Assembly: GCF_903946935.1 (NCBI RefSeq)
Contig: NZ_CAJAXH010000083.1
Span: 1-59,825, forward strand
Length of the DNA: 59,825 nt
Source: an uncultured Thiodictyon sp.
GTDB taxonomy: Bacteria; Pseudomonadota; Gammaproteobacteria; Chromatiales; Chromatiaceae
Direction: 5' to 3'
Both the position numbers and the translations under genes were made by a program. Under the pieces are notes generated by a model that was not told the origin of the DNA, did no database searches, and saw nothing but the letters and a program-made list of their open reading frames with translations. Shown here in pieces: positions 28,020-36,674 of this stretch. Position 1 is the first letter of the stretch, and every line of letters begins with the position of its first letter.

Positions 28020-29368
28020 ACCGCCACCCTGCGCACCGCGTCGGCAAAGACCCGACCACGGTGTTCGTAGTTGTCGAACATATCAAAGCTGGCGCAGGCC
28101 GGGGAGAGCAGCACCGCATCCCCAGGGCGGGTAAGCGCAGCGGCCTTGCCGACTGCATCGGCCATGTCGCCCGCCGGGATCAAAGGGACTAGGCCGCTTA
28201 AGACTTGTTCGATCAGGGGGGCGTCGCGCCCGATCAGGACCACCGCCCGGGCCGCCCGCGCAACCGCCGCGGCGAGCGGCGTAAAATCCGCGCCCTTGCC
28301 GTCACCGCCAGCGATCAAGACCACCCGGCCCGCGGACCCCGGGGAGACCAGGCCATCCAAGGCGGCGACCGTGGCCCCCGGGTTGGTGCCCTTGGAGTCG
28401 TCGTACCAGCGCACCCCGCCATGATCGGCCACCAGTTGGCAGCGGTGCTCCAGACCGGGAAAGGTCCGCAGCGCCGCCAACGCGGGGGCGAGCGGCAGGT
28501 CACAGGCATCCGCCAAGGCCAAGGCGGCCAAGGCGTTGGCCAGATTGTGCCGACCAGGGATCAGGACCTCGGCCGCCGGGATCAGTCGCTCCTCGCCCCG
28601 GCACAGCCAGTGACCCGTGGCGGACTCGACCAAACCGTAATCGCCCGCCGCCGGCACCCCGAGGGTAAAGCCAATCTCGCGGTCCGGGCGGCGCGTCATG
28701 GCCATGACCCGCGGGTCATCGCGATTGACCACGGCCACCTCGGCCCGGTCATAGATGCGCGCCTTCGCCTGCCGATAGGCGGCCAGGTCCGCGTAGCGGT
28801 CCAGGTGATCGGCACAAATGTTGAGCACGACCGCCGCCCGGGCGCAGAGCCCCGGCGTGGTCTCCAGTTGAAAGCTGGAGAGCTCCAGCACATAGAGTTG
28901 TGCCTGAGCGTCCAACAGGTCCAGCACCGGCTCACCCAGATTGCCGCCGACCCGCACCACGCGCCCGGCGCGCCGTGCCATCAGACCCAGGAGGGTGGTC
29001 ACGGTACTCTTGCCGTTGGAGCCGGTGATGGCACAGATCGGCGCCCGGGCGGCCTGGGCAAACAGCTCCACATCGCCGATCACCGCCACCCCGCGGGCGC
29101 GGGCCTGCTCAATCAGAGGCGTGGCCACCGGCACCCCGGGGCTCACCACCAGTCGCTCGGCGGCGGCGAAGGCCGTGGGATCGAAGCCCCCGACGAACAG
29201 GGCCACCTCCGGCAGGTCGCGACGCATCTGCTCCAGCCCGGGCGGATTGGCGCGGGTGTCGGTCACGGCCACCCACACGCCCTGCGCGCGCAGATAACGG
29301 GCACAGGAGACACCGGTCTTGCCCAGACCGACCACCAGAGTCTTCAAGTCGGTGCGCTGCTCGCTCAT
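28016..29368 (-). CDS. murD: UDP-MurNAc-L-alanine--D-glutamate ligase
   Basis: Adds D-glutamate to the stem peptide. The 450 residues show the Rossmann-like N-terminus (LVVGLGKTGVSCARYL), P-loop AITGSNGKSTVTTLLGLM, the middle VLNICADHLDRY and the C-terminal DDSKGTNPGATVAAL. Typical length. The start shares one base with the mraY stop (TGATG). Confidence 0.97.
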   Translation of the reverse strand: MSEQRTDLKTLVVGLGKTGVSCARYLRAQGVWVAVTDTRANPPGLEQMRRDLPEVALFVGGFDPTAFAAAERLVVSPGVPVATPLIEQARARGVAVIGDVELFAQAARAPICAITGSNGKSTVTTLLGLMARRAGRVVRVGGNLGEPVLDLLDAQAQLYVLELSSFQLETTPGLCARAAVVLNICADHLDRYADLAAYRQAKARIYDRAEVAVVNRDDPRVMAMTRRPDREIGFTLGVPAAGDYGLVESATGHWLCRGEERLIPAAEVLIPGRHNLANALAALALADACDLPLAPALAALRTFPGLEHRCQLVADHGGVRWYDDSKGTNPGATVAALDGLVSPGSAGRVVLIAGGDGKGADFTPLAAAVARAARAVVLIGRDAPLIEQVLSGLVPLIPAGDMADAVGKAAALTRPGDAVLLSPACASFDMFDNYEHRGRVFADAVRRVAV

Positions 29369-30450
29369 CAGCGGATCTTCAGGCTCGCCAGCCCGATTAA
29401 GACCAGCACCACGGTGACGATCCAGAAACGGACGATCACCCGCGGCTCCGGCCAGCCCTTGAGCTCGAAGTGATGGTGCAGCGGGGCCATGCGGAAGATG
29501 CGTTTGCCGGTGAGCTTGAAGGACATCACCTGCAACATCACCGAGACGGTCTCCATCACAAAGACCCCGCCCATGATGAACAGCACCAACTCCTGACGCA
29601 CGGCCACCGCAACCACGCCCAAGGCCGCGCCCAGGGCCAAGGCACCGACGTCGCCCATGAACACCTGGGCCGGATAGGCGTTAAACCACAGAAAACCCAG
29701 CCCCGCCCCAACCAAGGCGCCGCAGAAGATGAACAATTCGCCGACCTCCTTGACATGCGGGATGCGCAGATAGGCGGCGATCTCGAAATGACCGGCGGCA
29801 TAAACGAAGATGGCCAGTGCCCCGGACACCAGCACGGTGGGCAGGACGGCCAGCCCGTCCAGCCCGTCGGTCAGATTCACGGCGTTACTGGAACCCACAA
29901 TGACGAAATAGGCCAGCAGGATGAACCAGGGACCGAGCTGGAACGAGACATCCTTCAGATAAGGGACCAGTAGAGCGGTCTCCGCCGGCGTCTGGGCGGT
30001 GAAATAGAGGGCCAGCGCCGCGGCCAGGCCGAAGAGCGTCTGCCACAGGTATTTCCAGCGGGCGGCCAGACCGCGCGGGTTCTTGAGGACCAGCTTCTTG
30101 TAATCGTCCACCAGCCCCACCGCGCCGAAGGCGAGCGTCGTCAGCAAGACGATCCAGACATAGCGGTTGTTCAGATCCGCCCACAGCAGGGTGCTGATAC
30201 CGACCGCCACCAGGATCAGTGCCCCGCCCATGGTCGGCGTACCGGACTTGATCAGGTGGGTCTGCGGGCCGTCGTCGCGCACCATCTGGCCGATCTTGAA
30301 GGCGCGCAGCCGACGGATCATCGGCCGGCCGACCAAGAGCGAGATGGCAAGCGCGGTCAAGGTCCCCAATATCCCGCGCAGCGTGAGATAGCGGAACACA
30401 CCGAAACCGGTCTCGAAGCGCATCAGCCATTCGGTGAGATAAAGCAACAT
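29368..30450 (-). CDS. mraY: Phospho-MurNAc-pentapeptide transferase MraY
   Basis: Integral membrane enzyme making lipid I. The 360 residues have about ten membrane helices and the conserved [16 protein letters not shown] (Asp pair), [24 protein letters not shown] and the C-terminal [14 protein letters not shown] motifs. The start ATG 30450 has no evident ribosome site; the short AT-rich leader may make that less important. Confidence 0.97.
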   Translation of the reverse strand: MLLYLTEWLMRFETGFGVFRYLTLRGILGTLTALAISLLVGRPMIRRLRAFKIGQMVRDDGPQTHLIKSGTPTMGGALILVAVGISTLLWADLNNRYVWIVLLTTLAFGAVGLVDDYKKLVLKNPRGLAARWKYLWQTLFGLAAALALYFTAQTPAETALLVPYLKDVSFQLGPWFILLAYFVIVGSSNAVNLTDGLDGLAVLPTVLVSGALAIFVYAAGHFEIAAYLRIPHVKEVGELFIFCGALVGAGLGFLWFNAYPAQVFMGDVGALALGAALGVVAVAVRQELVLFIMGGVFVMETVSVMLQVMSFKLTGKRIFRMAPLHHHFELKGWPEPRVIVRFWIVTVVLVLIGLASLKIR

Positions 30451-30506
30451 TTTATTTGGAATCTGGGATTTAATATTTAAGAAAATTGAAGATCATCAAT
30501 CATCAA
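30451..30506. other. AT-rich spacer between murF and mraY
   Basis: Fifty-six bases, strikingly AT-rich against the GC-rich operon around them, in a cluster where most genes overlap. A similar AT-rich patch lies between murC and ddlB (24218-24260). It could hold a promoter or RNA-processing site for mraY, or be a scar of past rearrangement. I see no clear -35/-10 pair. Confidence 0.4.
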
Positions 30507-31862
30507 CTAGAAATGATTACACAGGCCATCAACCACCCTATCCATCCGCGCCGAACGCGAGCCCTTGACCAGGATCAGCGCGTCGGCAGTGAGGGACTCG
30601 CGTAGCTGTGCGATGAGTGCCGCTTGATCGGCGAAGTGCTGCGCCCCGCTGCCGAAGGCGTCCGCCGCAGCGGCACTGCTGGCACCGACCGTGAACAGCC
30701 GCTCCACGCCCGCGGCGCGGGCGTGGATACCCGCCTCACGGTGCAACGCCAAGGACTGCGGACCCAACTCGCCCAAGTCCCCCAACACCAGCCAAGGGCG
30801 CCCCGGCAGCCCGGTCAAGACCGCCACGGCGGCGGCCAGTGAGTCGGGGTTCGCATTATAGGTGTCGTCGATAACGCGCACCGCGCCGCCGGTACGCGGG
30901 CACAGGCGCCCGGGAACCGGCGCCAGGGCCAGCAGGCCAGCGTACACCGCATCGAACCCAACCCCACAGGCGCGGGCAGCCGCGGCGGCGGCCAGGGCAT
31001 TGGTCACGTTGTGCATGCCCGCGAGGCGCAGTTCCATGGGATAGTCGGTGCCGCCCGCGTGGGCGACAAAGGTGGTACGGAACCCGTCCGCATCCCAGCG
31101 CACCGCAATCGACCGACGTGCCGCCCACAGGTCCGCCGGCTGGTCGAGGGCGAAGGTCTGCACCGTGCGGCCGGCTGCCAGCTCCCGCCACAACGCCGTG
31201 TAGGGCGAGTCGCCGGGGACCACAAAGACCCCGTCCGCCGGCAGCCCTTGGGCGATCTCGCCCTTGGCGCGGGCCACCCCGGCCAGACTACCGAAACCCT
31301 CCAGATGCGCCCGCCCGGCATTGGTGATCAGCGCCACCGTCGGCCGGCCAATGGTGGTCAGATAGGCGATCTCACCCGGATGATTGGCCCCCATCTCCAG
31401 CACCAGAAAGGACTCGTCCCGGGCACGCAGCAGCGTCAAGGGCATCCCGATGTCGTTATTCAGATTGCCTGCGGTCGCGCGGGTCGGCCCCACCTGGGAC
31501 AGGATCGCGGCCAGCATCTCCTTGACCGTGGTCTTGCCGTTGCTGCCGGTGATCGCCGCCACCCGGCAGGGGATGCGATCACGCCAGGCGGCGGCCAGCC
31601 GCCCTAAGGCCAGCCGGGTATCCTCCACCACCCATTGGGGTAAATCGAGCGGGAGTTCGCGGTCCACCAAGGCGGCGGCGGCGCCCCGCTCGCGGGCAGC
31701 GGCCACATAGTCGTGGCCGTCAAAGCGCTCACCGCGCAGCGCGACGAAGAGTACACCGGTGCAATCCCCGCGACTGTCGGTAGCGACCGAAGAAAAAGGC
31801 GCATCCGCGCCGGGGAGATACCCGCCGACCCGCTCGGCGGCAGACGTGAGGGTCCACATCAT
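30507..31862 (-). CDS. murF: UDP-MurNAc-tripeptide--D-Ala-D-Ala ligase
   Basis: Adds the D-Ala-D-Ala dipeptide. The 451 residues show the P-loop AITGSNGKTTVKEMLAAIL, the middle VLEMGANHPGEIAYLT and the C-terminal VIDDTYNANPDSL and LVLGDLGELG. The length is normal, so it is not a MurE-MurF fusion. Its start overlaps the ftsI stop directly, in the place where murE normally intervenes. Confidence 0.97.
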   Translation of the reverse strand: MMWTLTSAAERVGGYLPGADAPFSSVATDSRGDCTGVLFVALRGERFDGHDYVAAARERGAAAALVDRELPLDLPQWVVEDTRLALGRLAAAWRDRIPCRVAAITGSNGKTTVKEMLAAILSQVGPTRATAGNLNNDIGMPLTLLRARDESFLVLEMGANHPGEIAYLTTIGRPTVALITNAGRAHLEGFGSLAGVARAKGEIAQGLPADGVFVVPGDSPYTALWRELAAGRTVQTFALDQPADLWAARRSIAVRWDADGFRTTFVAHAGGTDYPMELRLAGMHNVTNALAAAAAARACGVGFDAVYAGLLALAPVPGRLCPRTGGAVRVIDDTYNANPDSLAAAVAVLTGLPGRPWLVLGDLGELGPQSLALHREAGIHARAAGVERLFTVGASSAAAADAFGSGAQHFADQAALIAQLRESLTADALILVKGSRSARMDRVVDGLCNHF

Positions 31863-33610
31863 GGGGCCGCCCGCCCGCTGGCCAGCAGCATGGAGGGCGC
31901 GGGCTCATCCGGGGGCACATTGAAGAGCCGCAGCGCCCCCTCCATCACCTTCGCAAAGACCGGGGCGGCGACCAAACCGCCGTAATAGGCACCCCCGCGG
32001 GGCTCATCGATCATGACCACCATCACCAGCCGGGGATTGCCGGCTGGGGCCATCCCGGCAAACAGGGCCTGATAGCGACCGGCCGAGTAGCCGTGGCGCC
32101 CGTTCGCCTTCCTGGCAGTACCGGTCTTGCCGCCGACCCGATAGCCCGGGATGGCCGCGCGCTTGGCGGTCCCCTTGTCGGAGACCACGGTCTCCATCAT
32201 CGCGCGCACGGCGCGGGCGGTCTTCACACTCATGATGCGCGTCCCCGCCGGGACCTGATCGCGCTTGCGCAGGGTCATCGGGCGCTTGACCCCGTCCGCC
32301 GCCACCACCGCATAGGCCTGGGCCAATTGGAGCGCAGTCACCGAGAAACCGTAGCCAAAGGCCATGGTGGCATGATCGAAGGGCCGCCAACGTTTGAAGT
32401 AGCGCAAGACGCCGTTGGACTCGGCCGGGAATTCCACCCCGGTCGGCTTGCCGAAGCCAAGCGCCTGGTACTGCTTCCACAGGTCCTCATAGCTCATCAT
32501 CTGGGCGAGCTTGACCACGCCCACGTTGCTGGACTTGGTGATGATACCGGTCACGTCCAGATTGCCGTAATTATGCACGTCCTGCACGGTATTGCTGCCC
32601 ACCCGCAGGGGCCCAGCCGCGTTGACGCGCGTGGTCGGGGTCACCAGACCACGCTCAAGTACCGCGGCCACCACCAGCGGCTTGACCGTGGAACCCGGCT
32701 CCATAACATCGGTAATCGCGCGGTTACGCCGCCGGTCGGCGTCGCGTCCGCTCAGGTCGTTCGGGTTATAGCCGGGCTGATTGACCATGGCCAGCACCTC
32801 ACCGGTCGCCACATCCAGCACCACCGCGGTCCCACCCACCGCCTTGTTCTCCGCCACCGCCGCCTTCAACTCGCGGTAGGCGAGGAACTGCAACCGCCGG
32901 TCCAGGCTCAATGTCAGGTCCTTGCCCGGCCGCGGCGGGCGCACCTGTTCGACCTCTTGGACGATCCGCCGCCGCCCGTCCTGAAGCACTCGGCGCAGGC
33001 CGGGCTCGGCGCGCAGCAGCTTGTCGTAGGCCGCCTCCATACCCTCCTGACCATGGTCTTCGATGTCCGTGAAGCCCAGCACATGGCCGAACACCTCAAC
33101 CCCGGGATAGAAGCGCCGGTACTCGGTCTCGAACTCCAGCCCCTCCAGCGCGCGGCTCGCGATCAGCGCACGCACGGCGTTGGCCTCATCGATACTGACC
33201 CGCCGTTTGAGATACATAAAGCCCCGCTCGGCATTGGCCTGTACGCGCTCGCGCAGCTCCGCGGGCTTCTGCCCGAGGCAGCGGGCCAACTCAGGCATGA
33301 CCTCGAGGCGGGGCACCAGCTTGCGCGGATCGGCCCAAATGGTCTCGACCGGGGTACTGACCGCCAAGGACTCGCCGTTGCGATCCAGGATCATGCCGCG
33401 GCGGGCCGCGATCTCACCGAGCCGCAGATAGCGACGCTCACCTTCCCCGCGCAAGAACTCGGTCTCGATGACCTGACGGTAGAACACGGCGCAGGCGACC
33501 ATCAACAGGGCGGCCGACAGGCCCCACATCAGCACCCGCCGACGCACTCGCGGGTTGGGTACACCGCGACGCCGCTCGCTGGGTCTCACCCGGCGCCTAG
33601 GGGAAAGCAT
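31859..33610 (-). CDS. ftsI: Septal transpeptidase FtsI (PBP3)
   Basis: Class B penicillin-binding protein of the divisome. From ATG 33610 it has 583 residues: a basic cytoplasmic start, one membrane helix (about 26-44), the pedestal domain and the transpeptidase domain with STVK (Ser307), SSN (360-362) and KTGT (495-498), near-identical positions to E. coli PBP3. The start is chosen because AGGAGG lies about seven bases upstream; the frame extends to a TTG at 33625. It overlaps ftsL by 14 bases. Confidence 0.96.
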   Translation of the reverse strand: MLSPRRRVRPSERRRGVPNPRVRRRVLMWGLSAALLMVACAVFYRQVIETEFLRGEGERRYLRLGEIAARRGMILDRNGESLAVSTPVETIWADPRKLVPRLEVMPELARCLGQKPAELRERVQANAERGFMYLKRRVSIDEANAVRALIASRALEGLEFETEYRRFYPGVEVFGHVLGFTDIEDHGQEGMEAAYDKLLRAEPGLRRVLQDGRRRIVQEVEQVRPPRPGKDLTLSLDRRLQFLAYRELKAAVAENKAVGGTAVVLDVATGEVLAMVNQPGYNPNDLSGRDADRRRNRAITDVMEPGSTVKPLVVAAVLERGLVTPTTRVNAAGPLRVGSNTVQDVHNYGNLDVTGIITKSSNVGVVKLAQMMSYEDLWKQYQALGFGKPTGVEFPAESNGVLRYFKRWRPFDHATMAFGYGFSVTALQLAQAYAVVAADGVKRPMTLRKRDQVPAGTRIMSVKTARAVRAMMETVVSDKGTAKRAAIPGYRVGGKTGTARKANGRHGYSAGRYQALFAGMAPAGNPRLVMVVMIDEPRGGAYYGGLVAAPVFAKVMEGALRLFNVPPDEPAPSMLLASGRAAP

Positions 33611-33887
33611 GGTCCGCCTCCTCAATCAACATCACGTCACCGACCCGGGGGAGATACATCCCCAATTCGTCGCGCGCCTTGCGCTCCACCCGCACATCGG
33701 TCGACAGCGCAGCCTCTTCCAGGCGCAGTCGATTCCACTGCAAGTCTAATGCATCACGCTGGGCACGAAGGTCCTGAAGCTGAGAAAAATTAAGTCGAGT
33801 CAGGTACTTGGTATGCACGACCCAAACCCCGGAGGCGGTGATCGCGACCAGCAGCAAGAGCACCGTCGCCAGGTGCGCCCGGTTCAT
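33597..33887 (-). CDS. ftsL: Cell division protein FtsL
   Basis: Small bitopic divisome protein that works with FtsB and FtsQ. The 96 residues have one membrane helix (about 6-24, LATVLLLLVAITASGVWVV) and a heptad-like periplasmic helix (about 30-65). Sequence alone is weakly conserved; position between rsmH and ftsI makes the call firm. The start overlaps the rsmH stop by four bases and its 3' end supplies the ftsI ribosome site. Confidence 0.9.
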   Translation of the reverse strand: MNRAHLATVLLLLVAITASGVWVVHTKYLTRLNFSQLQDLRAQRDALDLQWNRLRLEEAALSTDVRVERKARDELGMYLPRVGDVMLIEEADHAFP

Positions 33888-34816
33888 GGCAGGCGCTCCG
33901 CCACCCGCAGGATGGCGCTACGCGAGCGCGGATTGGCCGCCACCTCAGCGGCATTCGGACGGGTCGGCTTACCCACCAGACGCAGGCGCCCGCAGGACTG
34001 TGCCGCCGTGACCGGGAGGCCCTTCGGCAGCCGGGGCCCCTGGGCCTCGTCGCGCATAAAGCGCTTGACGATCCGATCCTCCAATGAATGGAAGCTGATC
34101 GCCACCAGGCGCCCGGCCGCGGCCAGTAGGTCGCAGCCCTGGGCCAGCGCCCGGGTGAGTTCGCCCAGTTCGTCGTTGACCTGGATGCGCAGGGCCTGAA
34201 AGGTACGGGTGGCGGGGTGCTTGCCGGGCTCCCGGGTAGGTACCACGCGCGCCACCAGGTCAGCGAGCGCGCGGGTCGTGAGCACGGGCGAGGCCACGCG
34301 GGCGGCCACGATGGCGCGGGCAATACGAGCGCCGAAGCGCTCCTCGCCGAACTCATAGAGCACCGCCGCAATCTGCTCGGCATCGGCGCGCGCCAACCAG
34401 GCGGCGGCTGACTCCCCATGCGCGGGGTCCATCCGCATGTCCAGCGGTCCCTCGGCGTTGAAGCTGAAGCCGCGCGCCGGGGTGTCGAGTTGGGGCGAAG
34501 AGACCCCCAGGTCCAGCAAGATACCCGCAACGCCGCCCTTGACACCGGCCCCCCGCACCGCGCCCGTCAGGTCGCCGAAGCGCGACTGCATGACCGTCAG
34601 GCGGGGATCGGCAGCCGCCAGGGAGCGGGCCGCGGCGATGGCCTCCGGGTCGCGATCGATGGCGACCAGACGACCGGCAGTCCCCAGGCGCGCCAGGATC
34701 GCGCGCGCATGACCGCCACGCCCGAAGGTGCCGTCGACATAGATGCCGTTGGGGTCTATCGCCAGGGCCTGCACGCTTTCCTCCAAAAGGACCGATCGAT
34801 GGGGTGCATCGCTCAC
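33884..34816 (-). CDS. rsmH: 16S rRNA (cytosine1402-N4)-methyltransferase
   Basis: AdoMet-dependent methylase of C1402 in 16S rRNA (formerly mraW). The 310 residues show HRSVLLEESV, the AdoMet site VDGTFGRGGHARAIL, GILLDLGVSSPQLD and AISFHSLEDRIVKRF. The start is GTG 34816, seven bases after the mraZ stop. Second gene of the dcw cluster. Confidence 0.96.
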   Translation of the reverse strand: MSDAPHRSVLLEESVQALAIDPNGIYVDGTFGRGGHARAILARLGTAGRLVAIDRDPEAIAAARSLAAADPRLTVMQSRFGDLTGAVRGAGVKGGVAGILLDLGVSSPQLDTPARGFSFNAEGPLDMRMDPAHGESAAAWLARADAEQIAAVLYEFGEERFGARIARAIVAARVASPVLTTRALADLVARVVPTREPGKHPATRTFQALRIQVNDELGELTRALAQGCDLLAAAGRLVAISFHSLEDRIVKRFMRDEAQGPRLPKGLPVTAAQSCGRLRLVGKPTRPNAAEVAANPRSRSAILRVAERLP

Positions 34817-34823
34817 GACGCGC

Positions 34824-35279
34824 TCAGAACTTCAACTTGCCGAGTGACGACGCCATCGCCATCTCGCTGGTGACCGGATCGCTCAAGGCCGCCTCGTTTT
34901 TGTCTTTCCATCGCTGCTCATCCCAAATCTCGAATTTCACGCCCAGGCCGACCAGGGCCACGCGCCGGTCCAACGAGGCGAACTCACGCAAGTGCAAGGG
35001 CAGCAGGATGCGACCCGCAGCGTCCATCTCGACGTCCTCGGCGTTACCGAGATAGAGCCGACGCACGGACAAGGCGGTCTCATCAAAGGCTGGCAAATCG
35101 GCAAACTCCTTCTCGATCACCTCCCAAGCCGGCTGGGGGAACAGCAGCAGACAGCGCGCCCGGTCCACGGTCAGGACCAGGTTGGAATCGCCCACGGCCA
35201 GCAGACGCTCGCGCTGCCTGGCCGGAATCGCGAGACGCCCCTTGGCATCCAGACTGAGATAGGCGGACCCTCGAAACAC
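34824..35279 (-). CDS. mraZ: Transcriptional regulator MraZ
   Basis: AbrB-fold DNA-binding protein that in E. coli represses its own dcw operon. The 151 residues carry two SpoVT-AbrB-like domains: SAYLSLDAKGRLAIPARQRE (about 5-24) and MDAAGRILLPLHLREFASLD (about 84-103). The start is GTG 35279 with AGGGGG upstream. Its own operator repeats lie directly before the gene (see next entry), giving a self-contained regulatory circuit. Confidence 0.95.
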   Translation of the reverse strand: MFRGSAYLSLDAKGRLAIPARQRERLLAVGDSNLVLTVDRARCLLLFPQPAWEVIEKEFADLPAFDETALSVRRLYLGNAEDVEMDAAGRILLPLHLREFASLDRRVALVGLGVKFEIWDEQRWKDKNEAALSDPVTSEMAMASSLGKLKF

Positions 35280-35304
35280 GCGACCCCCTGTGACGCCCTT
35301 TTTT

Positions 35305-35339
35305 TCCCGTTTGCCCCACTTTGTCCCACTTCGCTCCCA
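35305..35339 (-). promoter_or_regulatory. MraZ operator boxes
   Basis: On the minus strand four direct repeats of the TGGGA type occur with 9 to 11 base periods: TGGGA (35335-35339), TGGGA (35324-35328), TGGGG (35314-35318) and CGGGA (35305-35309). Tandem TGGGN boxes with about ten-base spacing are the known MraZ target. They begin right at the expected transcription start, which suits repression. Confidence 0.85.
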
Positions 35340-35367
35340 TATTAAAGAGCCGGGCGCCTAGCGTCAA
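35339..35367 (-). promoter_or_regulatory. dcw cluster promoter
   Basis: Minus-strand TTGACG (35362-35367) and TAATAT (35339-35344) are separated by exactly 17 bases, a near-consensus housekeeping promoter. The start point would fall near 35332, inside the first MraZ boxes and about 50 bases before the mraZ GTG. This is the strongest promoter-like signal I see in the window. Confidence 0.8.
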
Positions 35368-35390
35368 GCCTGTCTCATCGTGCTTTTTTG

Positions 35391-35409
35391 TTAAGCCTCA
35401 GCGGCTTAA
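35391..35409. repeat. Perfect palindrome upstream of dcw promoter
   Basis: TTAAGCC and GGCTTAA flank a five-base centre. A T run lies on the wrong side for a terminator on either strand. It stands about 25 bases upstream of the -35 and could be a binding site for a dimeric regulator. The remaining 35410-35580 spacer shows only a GGTGCCC/GGGCACC hairpin at about 35537-35552, which lies beyond the rnpB 3' end. Confidence 0.35.
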
Positions 35410-35580
35410 GAGGGAGTCTGAAATGTACTCTAAAGATGGACAAAAGCAGTCCATCTTATTGGCATGAGGAAACATTCAGCGGGAAAGACGCGGCCGGGGC
35501 CTCGCCGGTGCGGACCGGACGGATGCGGCTACGCGGTGCCCGGGGGCACCTGGAGCGCTGGCACTGCGGGGTGGGGGGAG

Positions 35581-35968
35581 GTGGGGAGCCGGCCTGTAAG
35601 CCGGGTTCTGTCGTGGACAGCCATTCATCTGGGACGCCTGTCGCCAGGCGCCTCGAGCGACCTACCCGGGGACACGCGCGGGCCGCGCGCCGCGGCCGTG
35701 AGGCCGCCTGTCCCTCTATTTGGTCTTGCTCCGGGTGGGGTTTACCCTGCCACCGATGTTGCCACCGGCGCGGTGCGCTCTTACCGCACCATTTCAACCT
35801 TACCGCTCGTGTTCCGGCGAACCGAAGCACGAGGTTGGCGGTATATTTTCTGTGGCACTTTCCGTGGGCTCGCGCCCCCCAGGCGTTACCTGGCACCCTG
35901 CCCGATGGAGCCCGGACTTTCCTCCCCGCCCACGGTGGGACGGAGCGGCTGCCCAGCCGACTCCCCGC
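35581..35968 (-). ncRNA. rnpB: RNase P RNA (bacterial type A)
   Basis: Catalytic RNA of tRNA 5' maturation. The minus strand contains the universally conserved GGAGGAAAGTCCGGGCTCC (around 35908-35926), GGGCAGGGTGCCAGGTAACG, AGGGTAAACCCC and, near the 3' end, CCAGATGAATGGCTGTCC and ACAGAACCCGGCTTA. The ends are set by the P1 helix: GGGGAGTCGGCT at the 5' end pairs with GGCCGGCTCCCC at the 3' end. About 386 nucleotides, close to E. coli M1 RNA. rnpB next to mraZ is a recurrent gammaproteobacterial arrangement. Edges are accurate to a few bases. Confidence 0.95.
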
Positions 35969-36040
35969 CGGTAGTCTAACCGATTCCGGGGACGAACCCG
36001 GTGATTTCCAGAAATGACACGCCTTGTCGAGGAACCGTCC

Positions 36041-36466
36041 ATGCTTGTTGAACCCTACGCCTACAGCCTACGCATCCGGCTTCACGATACGGACGCGGCC
36101 GGGGTACTGTTCTACGGTCACCTGTTCCGGCACGCACACGATGCCTACGAGTCCTTCATGGAGCAGCTTGGCTTTCCCTTACGTGACCTGATCGGGGCCG
36201 GAGATGCTGGCCCCAAGGTTCGGTTGCCGATCACCCGGGCGAAGGCGCGCTACGAGCGTCCGTTGCGACTAGGCGACCGGGTGCAGGTGGAACTGCGGGT
36301 CGCGGAAGTACGCCGACGCTCGTTCGCGATTGCATACCGCTTTCTCGATGAGCAAGGGTACACCTGCGCCACCGCACAGACCCTGCATTGCCTGGTCAGT
36401 GAAGACGACGCTGGACTGCCCGCTAAGATGCGTGACGCACTGACGGCCTGCATTGAGGTCCAGTGA
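36041..36466 (+). CDS. Hotdog-fold acyl-CoA thioesterase
   Basis: Probable hydrolase of an acyl- or aroyl-CoA (4HBT/YbgC-like family). From ATG 36041 it has 141 residues with the active-site helix motif LHDTDAAGVLFYGHLFRHAH (Asp16-Asp18) and the RYERPLRLGDRVQVELRV strand. The start is supported by GAGGA about nine bases upstream; an in-frame ATG at 36014 would add nine residues. The substrate cannot be read from sequence: candidates are 1,4-dihydroxy-2-naphthoyl-CoA, 4-hydroxybenzoyl-CoA or fatty acyl-CoA. It is a single gene between rnpB and amt. Confidence 0.85.
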   Translation: MLVEPYAYSLRIRLHDTDAAGVLFYGHLFRHAHDAYESFMEQLGFPLRDLIGAGDAGPKVRLPITRAKARYERPLRLGDRVQVELRVAEVRRRSFAIAYRFLDEQGYTCATAQTLHCLVSEDDAGLPAKMRDALTACIEVQ

Positions 36467-36674
36467 TCCAACTCAGGGCGTGCGCTGGCGCCTGCCGCCC
36501 CGCGCTGGTGCGCCGCCGCCCCCTTCCGGGGCACGCCACCCCTCCCCTGCCCGGCGGCGCCTTGACCCGGCACACACGGCGGCACCTCGCCCCTGCCGGA
36601 CACCTCTCGGCACAGTTCGTGCTAACACTCGCACCAATATTGCACGAGACCACATGCTACTGAGGTAAATTTCG

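Noticed and set aside
32093-33793. A 566-codon open frame antisense to ftsI
   Set aside because: Same antisense artefact; the sense strand encodes an unmistakable FtsI with all active-site motifs.
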